A stretch of 64,000 bases of DNA, taken from NCBI RefSeq assembly GCF_014805685.1, contig NC_060884.1:16379356-16443355 (forward strand). Reading direction: 5' to 3'. A program made the translations under genes and the position numbers. The notes under the pieces are model-generated. The model worked only from the letters and a program-made list of their open reading frames with translations. It made no database searches and had not been told where the DNA came from. This stretch comes from Silurus meridionalis. Its lineage: Eukaryota; Chordata; Actinopteri; Siluriformes; Siluridae. Below, one piece after another: positions 38,608-50,600 of this stretch; position 1 is the stretch's first letter, and every line of letters begins with the position of its first letter.

Positions 38608-40065
38608 GTGGCTGATGTGGAGATGTTGAAGCAGGAAGTGGATAGGATTAGTAAGGAGGAAGTGAGAGCAGCAATTAAGAGGATGAAGAGTGGAAATTTG
38701 GTTGGACCAGATGACATACCAGTAGAAGCCCATAGATGTTTAGGAGAGATGGCAGTGGAGTTTTTAGCCAGGATGTTCAACAAAATTTTGGAAGGTGAGA
38801 GGATGCCTGAGGAATGGAGAAGGAGTGTGCTGGTACCGTTTTTTAAGAATAAGGGAGATGTGCAGACCTGCAGTAACTACAGGGGAATCAATCACACCAT
38901 GATTAGTCACACCATGAAATTATGGGAAAGAGTAGGGAAGAGGTGACCATCTGTGAGCAACAGTATAATGCTACAGATGCATTATTTGCCTTGAGAATGT
39001 AGATGGAGAAGTATAGAGAAGGTCAGAAGGAGTTGCATTGTGTGTTTGTGGATTTAGAGAAAGCGTACGACAGGGTGCCGAGAGAGGAGTTGTGGTATTG
39101 TATAAGAAAGTCAGGTGTGTCAGAGAAGTATGTGAGGGTGGTGCAGGACATGTATGAGGACAGTGTGACAGCAGTGAAGTGTGACTGACAGACTGGATTG
39201 AAGGGAAGGTTAGATTGCATTGAGGATCGGCTCTGATACCTTTCCTGTTTGCAGTGGTGATGGACAGGTTGATGGACAAGGTCAGACGGGAGTCTCCATA
39301 GACTATAATGTTTGCGGATGATATTGTGATATGTGGTGAGAGTAGGGAGCAGGTTGAGAAGAGCCTGGAGAGGTGGAGGTACATGCTGGAAGGAAGGGGA
39401 ATAAAATTAAGTAGGAGTAAGAGAGTACATGTGTGTGAATGAGAGGGAGGGCAGGGAAGTGGTGCGGTTGCAGGGAAAAGAGAAGGTGGAGGAGTTCAGG
39501 GTTAGGGTCAGGTACCTGGGGTCAACAGTGCAAAGTAATGGGGAGTGTGTTAGAGAAGTGAAGAAAAGAGTGCAGGCAGGGTGGAGTGGGTGGAGAGGAG
39601 TGGCAGTAGTGATTTGTGATAGAAGGGTATCTGTAAGAGTAAAAGGGAGTTTATAGGACTGTGGTGAGACCTGCAATGTTGTATGGATTAGAGACAGTGG
39701 CATTGACTAAAAGACAGTAGGTGGAGCTGGAGGTAGTAGAGAGATTTTCATTGGGAGTAACAAGGATGGACAGGATTAGAAATTAATGTAGGACATTTCA
39801 GGGACAAAGTGAGAGAGGCCTGATTGAGATGGTTTGGACATGTGCAGAGGAGGGACATGGGGTATATCAGTAGGAGAATGCTGAAGATGGAGCCACCAGG
39901 AAGAAGAAATAGGAAGACCAAGGTGGAGCTTAATGGATGTGGTGAGGAAAGACATGCAGGTAGTTGGTTTGAAAGAGGCAGATGTAGAGGACAGAGTAAT
40001 ATGGAGACGGACGATCCCCTGTGGCGACCCCAAATGGGAGCAGCCGAAAGAAAAAGAAGATTAAA
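37540..40065 (+). mobile_element. RTE-type LINE, 5'-truncated and frameshifted
   Basis: In order: end of an AP-like endonuclease (QLVIGEDFNVHVG near 37755), linker, then reverse transcriptase with GPDDIPVEAHRCLGE (38705), EEWRRSVLVPFFKNKGD (38810), [20 protein letters not shown] (39030), [11 protein letters not shown] (39308) and the C-terminal LRWFGHVQRRD-like block (39820). It ends GGCGACCCCAAATGGGAGCA then GCCGAAAG, the usual fish RTE tail. Stops, frameshifts and a (GA)n expansion at 38551-38601 break the frame. It is not a host gene. Confidence 0.85.
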
Positions 40066-40189
40066 TGCAAGTTATGACAAAGAAGACCCAGGACGGTTGA
40101 ACTGATAGTATTCTTTATCAGACACAAATAGAACAACTTTCCTTTCCCAAAACTCCAGCAACTGCTCTCCTCAGTTATAATATGGTTAA

Positions 40190-40440
40190 AAGAATATGAG
40201 ATGCTACACAGTAGTAAACATGGCCCTGTCCCAACTAATTTGAGACACACTGCAACATATTCAAGATTACCGTACATTGTTTCCATTAAATAATACATAC
40301 CCTCAGTTTTATCATTTGTATGTTTTTTTCTATATTCTATTGTGAATAAAATGTGGATTCATGAGATTTGCAAATCCTTGCATTTTGTTTTAATACTCTA
40401 TTTTACACATTTTTTTTTGGAATTAAGGTTGTACAAAATA
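40190..40440. mobile_element. Tc1-like terminal fragment
   Basis: CTATATTCTATTGTGAATAA followed by AATGTGGATTCATGAGATTT matches the right-hand interior of the element at 244-1130. Only one end region is present. Confidence 0.5.
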
Positions 40441-40472
40441 TAAAAAGATAAATAAAAATATTATGTGTTAAA

Positions 40473-40480
<8 letters not shown>

Positions 40481-40538
<58 letters not shown>
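40481..40538. repeat. (AT)n microsatellite
   Basis: About 29 AT units, 300 bp upstream of the inferred pbrm1 promoter. Confidence 0.95.
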
Positions 40539-40544
<6 letters not shown>

Positions 40545-40799
40545 TAGTAATAGATCATACCATTTTAAGATGTAAATGCAAGTACACTTTTAGATATGAG
40601 AAAATGAGACAATAAAAACTGTATGCATCTGTTCCTTGTTTTTCTTCTTTTTTCTATTATTATTAAAAACATTTAACCAACAAACTCCCCCTTTTTGCTG
40701 AAACCCCTTTATAAACCCTGTAAGAAAAAGAAAGAAAAAACGACATATAAATGGTTGCATGAATACGCGACATGCGGAAGGCAGCAAATGTGAAGACTT

Positions 40800-40939
40800 T
40801 TAGCTGAACATACTTCCGGTGATGGAAAGGGGCGGGGTTTAAAATAAACGTTAGCTCGCTGGCTAACATTAGTAGGTGTTGCTGTGTTTTGTGGTGGAGA
40901 ATTATCAACTGATTAAAGAAAACCATACATTTTTTACGG
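40800..40939 (+). promoter_or_regulatory. pbrm1: Probable pbrm1 promoter and first 5' UTR exon
   Basis: An ETS-type ACTTCCGG (40812-40819) and a GC box GGGGCGGGG (40829-40837) lie close together. A donor, TTACGG|GTGAGT, at 40939/40940 would end a noncoding exon. A strong acceptor, CTCCTCCTTTCAG, at 41485 would open the exon carrying the ATG. The start site itself is inferred. Confidence 0.5.
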
Positions 40940-41530
40940 GTGAGTTTCGGTGAAGGGTTTTGTTTCTAACGCGAGGGAAGTAAATGTAGTTTTCGGCTTC
41001 GTTAGTGAGCAGAAGTGCTAAGCGAGGACAGTAATGGTGTAGACCGGGCGCTCTTTTGTTTGAGAAGTGAGAGTAGGGGAAGTGTGTTAGGATTGGTGGA
41101 GTGTGTAGCACGAGCGCAAACGAAGAAAAGTGAAACCCAGGAGGCGAGTGAATGAAATAAAACACGAAAGCGTAGATGTTCGTCATAATTCGAGAATTAT
41201 CTTCACATTTGTCTCGATGAACAACCTGCATCCCACAGAGAGTATGCACACGTGAAAGAAAATGTGTGTCATAGTGACTAATCAGCAGCCTCACTTCTGA
41301 TCCTTCTGCAGAATTGATCTCCTCAACCAAGAAATCATGAACCAATCACTAGTAATGGTCATACACAGCTAGCTGTGTCACTTGTGTTACCATCATATCA
41401 TTCATCCAGTGACATCCTTGTTTTTGACCCCTCCCCCTTCTCTTCCCCCTTCTCTTCCCCTCATCCTCTTCTCTCCTCCTTTCAGGAAAACACTGATATT
41501 ATTTATGTTAGATGTTCTGCATTAACCACC

Positions 41531-41578
41531 ATGGCATATTTCCATTCTAACAGTATACACAAAGGTCAGGGGAGTTGA
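41531..41578 (+). other. pbrm1: Upstream ORF in the pbrm1 5' UTR
   Basis: A 15-residue ORF (MAYFHSNSIHKGQGS) begins in a near-ideal context, ACCACCATGG, and stops 54 bases before the pbrm1 ATG. The main ATG (TTTTCTATGG) lacks a purine at -3. It is only in the mRNA if the 41486-41764 exon is used whole. Confidence 0.5.
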
Positions 41579-41632
41579 ACCTCTACTAACCAGGCTGCTC
41601 TGTCTGTGAAAACGACTCCAGGTACTTTTTCT

Positions 41633-44600
41633 ATGGGCTCCAAGAGACGACGCATCGCTTCTCCCTCCAGCAGTGTGAGTGGAGACTTTGACGATGCCAC
41701 TTCATCGACTCCAGCCGGTAGCTGGAAAAGGAAGAGGACTTCTAATGCCACTGCTGTCGATCAAGTAAGTTCAAATGGGTTTTAAGTGCCAGATGCACAG
41801 TATTGGGGAAAAAAAGAAATCACCCTATTTCGGCTGACTTTAACTGAATCAATTATATTAAGTGGGGAAGCAGTTCTTATTTAGTCTCAGCATGTTTAAC
41901 GTTATATTTGTTTATTACAGTAGGGTATTTATTAGGGCTGGGACGATTCACTAATCTGGCGATTCAATACTATCCCGATACTTTTGTGTCGCTTCAATAC
42001 ATATTGCGATTCTGTAGCTATTGCGATTCATTGTTTAAATTGTAATTTTAGTTTGCTTAATAAAGATTAGACAATGGCAAATACTTGATCATACACTTAA
42101 AGAGACTGTATATGAGTTATATTAACAAAAACAATGCATCACATCTTTCTGAATTTTTATTTCAGGAGCATACACATACATAGAGCATAAAGAACATTGA
42201 ACCATAAAACTTTCAAGTACCAAAAACTTAAATATAATATTTAAATGTGCAACAAAATAACTAAAAACAATACTCTCTAAAATAAAAGTGCTGTCCAACT
42301 CAAGGTGCTAATATCCTTCTCTCTCTTCCTCACCTCAGGTGAGAGCAGTGCAGCTGTTACTGCAGCCTGTAGCTCCAGAAAACATTCAACCATGTCATAG
42401 GCACTATTCCATCTCATAAAACGTCTGTTATAAGTTTGTGCACAGGGAGCTCCAGTAACTTTTGTTGGAAATCCAGTGATGCATCGTACTCGTCCGAGTA
42501 ACTTCGCCACAGCGGAAGGCCAGATTATGAGTGTGAGCGTAGCACTTAATATGGAAAAAGCCGGTTAATTGGGCAGCGATAACCATATTAGACGCATTTT
42601 CTGTGACTAAAGCAGGGTCTTTATCCGTTAAACAATTCTCAAAGAGCTTTACTTCCCTGCCTCTGCCATGGTTTTGATTTCTCTCGCCAGCTTAAAACGG
42701 ATACGACGTCATCTAATACAGACAACAACAAAATACGCCCTCTAAAAAAGCAGTAACGTCTTCCCACCACCTCTCCGGAAAAGTAAAATAATTAAATATA
42801 TATCGATTCTGAGGTAAACAAATCGATCTCAAAATCGGTTTAAAAAGAATCGCGATAATTTGGTGAATCGATTTTTTTTATCCCACCCCTAGTATTTATT
42901 GTCGTTTCTTCCAAACTTTTCATGTAAACTCACACTTCTGTATACAATATTTATTTCATTCTATTCTAGATTGTGTACGTATTTAATCTCTGTGTATATG
43001 TTTGGATGGTAAATTTCACTTTTACATCCTAAATCGCACTCCTTCTCATGCAGAGCCACTTTGTGTATATGGAATTGATTTATTATAATTTATTTAAATA
43101 CTGTGTACACATTTTGTATCTGTGTATATGTTTACGCCTGACACCAAGACTAATTCCTATTTCTGTAAAGTGCTCTTTGCTGTACCTGGCAATATACCTT
43201 TTCTGATTCTTATTTTGCTTTTATAAGTGTGTGTGTAATGTTTTTTTTTATTTATTATTTTTAAATCAAGTGGTCTAAAGCAGTGGTCCTCAACTCCCGG
43301 GCCGTGGGTCAATTGGTACTGGGCCGCACAGAAAGAATGCATAACTTACATTATTTTCGTTTTATTTATTATCTGAAAATGACCGGATTCTCTCCGCCAC
43401 ATCTGTCTATGACTCCCTCTTGATGCATGTAAAGATGCCTTGGTCACATGTCTTACCTCCATCCGCTTCCTTCTTAAAGGGGCTGCTCCGGCCACTGACA
43501 CATAATACATTACTGTTTAATTCGAACCCCTAAGCAAGCAAAATGAACAAATAATCAACACAGTGGATTCACATTTATTATTATATTTAGAAAATACCAT
43601 CTTTTTTTGTATTGTGTTGTATTTATCCGCCACTCCTTAAAGGCCTGTCCGTGAAAATATTGTCCGACATTCAACCGGGCCGTGGTGCAAAAAAGGTTTG
43701 AGGACCGCTGATCTAAAGCACTTGATCAGCATCAGATTAGATTTGACTTTTTTCCCCCCACTGATATTTTACCAGAACATCACTGATTAAAGGACACACA
43801 CTGTCTTTTAAATTTGCATCCCTGTTTCTCGATGTCTTTTCAGTGTATATGTTATTACCTTGGAGACTAACCACGTTCTGATTTTGTTTCAGATTGCTAT
43901 ATGCAATGAATTGTACAACACAGTCAGGGACTACAAAGATGAGCAGGGAAGGCAAATCTGTGAGATGTTTGTGCGTGCTCCAAAAAGAAGGTAAAAGGAA
44001 GTGTTTACAGATTGTTGATTTATTTATTTATTTTTATTTTTTTATGTTTAAACACACATTTTTAGCTCCAGGCATTAAAGGAACTAATGCAGTGAAGTGA
44101 ATAGTTGGTGGTGGTCTTTGCCTAGTGATTCTAGTTATTTAGTTTGCCTTTTAGGAATCAGCCGGATTACTACGAGGTAGTGAGCCAGCCCATTGACATG
44201 ACGAAGATCCTGCAAAAGCTCAGGACAGAAGATTACCAAAATGCGGAGCAGTTCTCTGAAGATTTTAAGCTACTCATTAACAATGCCAAAGCTTACTATC
44301 CGGTAGCACTCACAATATTTATGGTTGTTTTGTGTGTCAAATGAGTTTTATTTTTGCCTATAGGCACATAAATATCTACTCTTATTACTGTACAACTGTA
44401 ATAGATTGTACAACTGGGACTGATTGTCTTCTCAAACCCCCCCAATTCTAGGCTGAGAGTCCGGAGTTCAGGGCTGCATGTACGCTGTGGGATTTGTTTT
44501 TAGCCACAAAGAGTAGCCTTCTTGGTAGAGGAGATGCAGAGGATGATGAGGACGAAGAGGAAAGTGAAGACGCTGACAACCCTGGGGTCTCTACAGAGGA

Positions 44601-47600
44601 GGAGGTAAAAGTTCCTAGTAATCCATTGTCCAGGTCAAAACTGAGAAAAAACTGTACATGAGATGTTTTATAGTGTTAAGACGTCTGTGTATGTTGGGCA
44701 CAAATGCTGAATTATTGCATCATCTCACTTCAATTGTGCTCAGATATCACCTAACTATATTAAGGGGGTCCTAGAGCAGCTGTTGGAGGCTCTTGTGTCT
44801 TCTACTGATCCTTCAGGGAGATTAGTCAGTGAACTATTCCAGAAGCTGCCCTCTAAACTGGTGAGAAATTTAGCTTTGATCTTTGTTTAATTACAATATG
44901 TTTGTTAGGGGTAAACATAATGTTAAACATTGTTGTTTTTTTGTCTGTATGCAGCAATATCCAGACTACTATGCCATAATTAAAGAGCCAATCGATTTGC
45001 GAACCATAGCTCAGAGGATACAGGTGTGTGTTTCCTATTACCACTAATCATTGCAGTTAAAGAATTTCACAAAAAATTGCAAAATGAATAATATTTTATC
45101 GTTTCCTCACAGATGGGACATTATAAATCCATCAGTGCAATGGCCAAGGACATTGATCTTTTAACCAAAAATGCCAAAGCCTACAATGAACCCGGATCAC
45201 AAGTTTATAAGGTAATTATTGTTTAAATCAGTGGTGTCCCTCACATCAGGTTTAATGTCCAGCTGTAAACAGGACAATCCAATTTTGGTTTATTTTCCAT
45301 GTTTGGAGTAACAGGTTCTCTTCTTCTGTTTAAAGGATGCAAACACTATCAAGAAGGTCTTTTTGCAGAGAAGGACTGAACTTGAACAGGCAGAACCAAC
45401 AAAATCCAGCCTCCGTATCAGGTATCTTTAATGCTCAGGTTTTGATCTTGATGCACTTAGCTGCCTGGTTCGATCCTGCGCTCTGTTTACTGTCCGTGAA
45501 AGTGTGTTTTTCTCATTTCTGGTTCTCTGATTTCCCCCTACTATCCATTAATGTGCTGGTAGGTGCATCGGTGACATTAAATTGTAGGTGTGCATGTCGT
45601 GCCCCATTCCCAAGTGTTCTTCTGATACAACACGATACGACCAGATACTATTGAAGAGTAAATGTATTGAGCTTATAGTTTGTCTCTGATATCTGTGGCA
45701 GGAATCGGAGGTCTGCTCAGGGCGAACGTATGTCTGCTATTACCATGTCTCTGCAGCCTGGATCAGAGAGCGATGAAGACTCCATTCTCTCAGGTATTTT
45801 TTTTCTTTTCTGACTTTTTTTTTTCTGCTATATTTAATGTCTTTAATCAAAAACTATTTGTTCATTAAGAGATTTCTTTTTTAAATAATATGTTTGCATC
45901 TGCACTTCAGGTTCTGTACGGTATGATGTCGGGGAGATGGAGTCTGAAAGTGGGCACACTCGACTAGCTACAGGGGACCCGATCTTCCAGTTGTACCAAG
46001 CTGTCCGAGGGGGCCGTAACACTCAGGGTCAGCTCCTCGCTGAGCCCTTCCTCCAGCTACCTTCACGTAGAGAGTATCCTGATTACTTCCAGCAGATCAA
46101 ACACCCTATTTCTCTCCAGCAAATCAGGTATTAAAAAAGAGTGTAAACTATATCTTCAATGTGATCAAAATGCCATTGCACTCCAAAGCACCAGACCAGA
46201 TGTGGAGCTTTGCATCTGCATTTTTGGGAAGTTGATTGATTTAGTTTTCTGGTGAAATCGCTGTAACATCATTTAAACTGTTGTTCACAGAGAAAAAATG
46301 CGAAACGGGGAATACGAGGGAGTCGACCAGATGGAATCGGACCTTAACGTTATGTTTGAGAATGCTAAACGCTACAACGTCCCCAATTCTGCCATTTATA
46401 AGCGTGCTCAAAAATTACACCAAATAATGCAGGTGCGTATATATTGCATATTTTTTTTTTTTTATGATGAACGGAGAAAACATGCTTTTATATGTGAAGC
46501 GTAATCTGTTGTACTTACAGATTTACACAATTGTCTGATAAAAGGTTTGTCTTTAAACATCATAATTGTACAATTGATATGTATCTCTTTATTACCAAAA
46601 ATGTACAATTACATTATGATTCAAATATAAATTGCATATAGAAATGTTGCTTAGTGACATCAATTGTGGCTTTTAATGTGCATTTGCGCTGCTAAACTAT
46701 TTAGTTATTTGATATACCATGTAGCATTAAAGTAATTTAACACCACCTTGCTTGTTTTGTCCAATACGCATGTGATAGAACTTTGTATCACAGTGTGTTG
46801 CTGTAAAAATGAGCTCATCTCCTTTCCAGTTGAAAAGGAGAGAACTTCGAGATGATGATGAAAGAGACAACTTGCTCTCCACCCTGACCCCTGACACAGG
46901 AAGTGCTAAGAGAAAAAGGTTGGTATTATTGTGATCTGTAAATTTTTTTTATGCCCTTTTCCCATTTAATAATGTTGGTAAAGATTGCTTTTCTTCTATC
47001 TGATAATTAATTTTCCAACACCATAGTCATAAGAAAAACACCAAGAAAAACAGGATGAAAGCGTTGTATGCAGCAGTGACCGAGGCACGAGAGGCAGGTA
47101 CAGGCCGACGCCTCTGTGACCTATTCATGGTGAAGCCGTTAAAGAAGGACTACCCTGATTACTACCAGGTTATCGTTGAGCCCATGGACCTGCGCACCAT
47201 TGAGAGCAATATCCGCGCCGAACGCTACGTCAGCGACGACGCTCTCATGAACGACATGAAGCTCATGTTCCGCAACGCTCGCCACTACAACGAGGAAGGC
47301 TCTCAGGTAGGGCACACATTTTTATTCTGTGATTTTTTTTATTTTATTTTTTTGTAAGGAAAACATAATGTTCTCATTTAATTTTGTCAGTTGTTTGTTA
47401 GAGGGTAATGCGTATTTGTTTTTAATTTGACTGCTATGTACAGGTTTACAATGATGCAAACATTCTGGAAAAGATTGTAAAGGAAAAGCAGAAGGAACTT
47501 GGACCTTTACCTGAGGAGGAGGATGTTGGCTCACCCAAACTCAAGCTACGTATGTCACGTAACAAAAAACCTCTGGTTTTAGTCTCACAAATTCAGTTAT

Positions 47601-50600
47601 ATGGTGATAGTGATGGAGCTTTCTGTATTATTGACGTTGCTGTGTTTGTTGTTGTTGTGGTCAACATTATTATTATTATTATTATTATTACCATCTGTTA
47701 TGTATCCAGGGAGAAGTGGGGGTGCTGCATCACCCAAGAAGTCCCGTCCACAGTCGTCCCTGCAGCAGAAACTGAGTGAGCTCTATGAAGCTGTTCGCAG
47801 TTTCACAGACAGCCGTGGACGCCGCCTGAGCACGGTGTTTCTGCGGCTCCCGTCACGCTCTGAGCTGCCTGATTACTATGCTGCTATCAAGCGTCCTATT
47901 GACATGGAGCGTGTGCGCAGCTACATGGTCCAAGGCCGCTACCAGGACATAGATTCGATGGCTGAGGATTTCATCCTCATGTTCAACAACGCCTGTACAT
48001 ACAACGAGCCTGAGTCTCTCATCTACCGCGATGCACTGCTGCTCCACAGAGCCTTCCTCGATGCACGCCGCAACCTAGAGAAGGAGGAAGACGAGAAGGA
48101 GGAACGAATGGGATCTAAGGTGGCCGTAGGCCCACTGGTTTGCGAGCTCATTCGAAACCTCTTTGTGTCAGTGATGGGCCATCAGGACGACGAGGGCCGC
48201 TGCTATAGTGACTCTCTCGCAGAGGTGCCCGCTGTGGACCCTGCCAACTCGGAGGACCCGCCTCTTAACTTGGAGATAATCCGCAACAATGTTGAGCGTG
48301 GACGCTATCGGAGGCTGGATGTGTTTCAGGAGCATTTCTTTGAGGTTCTGGAGAAAGCCAGGCGCCTCAACAGGTTAGTAGCAGACATTTAACTGTCTCT
48401 CTCTGTTCACTGCTCATTATGTTTCTTCTGTTGATTTTAATTGTTAACAAAGAGAAATTCTTACAATTTATTAGAAAAAAAAAGATAAATAAAAATAAAT
48501 GAAAATAACTGTGATTAGCAATTTTATTTCATATTGCTAAAGACCAGTTATTTTTAAACACATTAATAATTATCTCATTAGTCCTAGTGTATATTTACAT
48601 TGATGGCATTTGGCAGATATCTTTATCCAGAGCGACTTACAGTGATCATATTAATGCAACTGAGCAGTTGAGGGTTAAGTGCCCTTCAAAGGGCCTCAAG
48701 TGGTGCTAGGATTTGAACTCCTGACCTTCTGATCAGAAGTCTTAATCAGTGAGCCAACATTTTCTGTAAATTGGATGATATTTATTTTAATGTTAATGCT
48801 TTTCTAAAATTGTTTTGGAAAATGTATACAAATGTTTATTGGGCATTTTAAATACAATACAGCACAATATTTGCTTATTAGACATGCTAAGAATATAAGC
48901 CCAAAAGTGCTTCCTCTGAACTTTTTTTATACTTAAAAAAGTGCACTGAAATGAGCTACTGTGCCAACAGAACTGACTCTGAGATCTTTGAGGATTCAAT
49001 CGAGCTGCAGCAGTTCTTTATGAAGATCCGAGATGAGCTATGCAAGAATGGTGAGATCCTACTCTCCCCAGCACTGAGCTACACTTCCAGACATCTACAT
49101 GCAGATGTGGATCAGGAGAAGAGAGAAAAGTTACCTCAGGAAATAGAGGAAGATCGACTTAAAGTTGAAGAAGACAGGAAAGGTATGGCATTTTTTTAAA
49201 TAATTTTTTTGTGTTTTCTTACATTGACTCATTGCACTAATAGTATAACTTATTTTATTATTAAAATGTTGTATGGATTATTGTATTATTGTAAAAATAT
49301 AAAGTAGATCCTAATCCTTATCATCACACTGTTAATGCTTAAGTCCATCTGCACTCTTCTGTGAAGGCATTCCAATGGAGTTCATTATTTTTGCTGCTGG
49401 AATATGTTTGGGCTGTATGGTTGCTATGTTGTGAAACTTTACATCTACAGCAAACCAAAACATTGTAGACAATTATGTACTTTCAACTTTGTTGCACCAA
49501 GTTATGGGCATGATCTCAAGAATCCACAAAATATTTGGCCATATAGTGCATCTCTCTGCAATACGGTTCTTATGATGGAGACACTAATGCCTTCAATCAC
49601 GGCAAGTTTTTGCATTGATTAATGATTGTTCTTCCAGAGAAAGAAAAGGCAGAGAGCCTCCAGAACACCTATAGCCAAGACTGCAGCTTTGAGAACAGCA
49701 CCTACAGTGTAGGAGACTATGTGTATGTGCAGCCATCTGAAGCCAACCTGCAGCCCCACATTGTAAGCATCGAGAAACTATGGAAAGATGAGGCTGGTGA
49801 GTAAAGAAAAATCCTATTAAACAAATGTAGGTCTTGAGAATTTATTTGCACAACTAATTATTAGACAATAAACAGACTGCAATAATGCATCAAGAACAAC
49901 CGCAAATTTATTCTTGGAATTCAAAACACACACACTGTTTAAGTTTTGAATGGTTTGCTTTTTATTGGCAGGTTATAGTGATTATATATATTTTTTTATA
50001 TATCATCAGCGAACATTTTAGAGCAGGGGTGTCAAACTCAGGCCCGTGGGCCAAATCCCAGAATGCTTTTAGTGCGCGGGCGCGTCAGTCGAGACCGCTG
50101 AAAAACTCCGCCTACTCAGCGCTGAATTTACACGGCGATTTACCGATTTTGAAGCCCAGAAATGCAGATTTGAACTGCTCAGTAATCCGTTTGTAGTTGA
50201 CGTGGAACGCGCACCAACCAACCTCCCAATGGAGCCGATTGAACTCCAGTGTAGAGACACGCTCGAGTCAAAGTACGACTCTGTGTGTGCTGCACAGTTT
50301 CCATGTTTTCTCCTCGACACACTGCTCCAACTCCGTGTCCAAGCTGCTCAAATCTCTGTGTTCACCAGCACATATCTGTGTGTGTAACTGTTCTCTTTAA
50401 TGAAGATGAACAAAACACCACTCAGGAGTCTCACTGATGAACACCTTCACTCAATCCTGAGGATTTCCTCAGCTCAGAGCCTAAACCCAGACATGATGCA
50501 CTTGTATCTAAGAAGAGATGCAGGTATCTGACTTCAACCAATCAGAGTAAATCAGAGTGTAGCTACTGAGCTTGAATGAATGATGTCTTTATGCACTTTT

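Noticed and set aside
37540..40105. Several 60-110 codon + strand ORFs as host genes
   Set aside because: Together they read as one broken RTE-type LINE polyprotein (endonuclease and reverse transcriptase).
49310..49620. Extra pbrm1 exon between 49182 and 49638
   Set aside because: The open frame there is unlike PBRM1, and exons 48971-49182 and 49638-49796 already join in phase and match the family.
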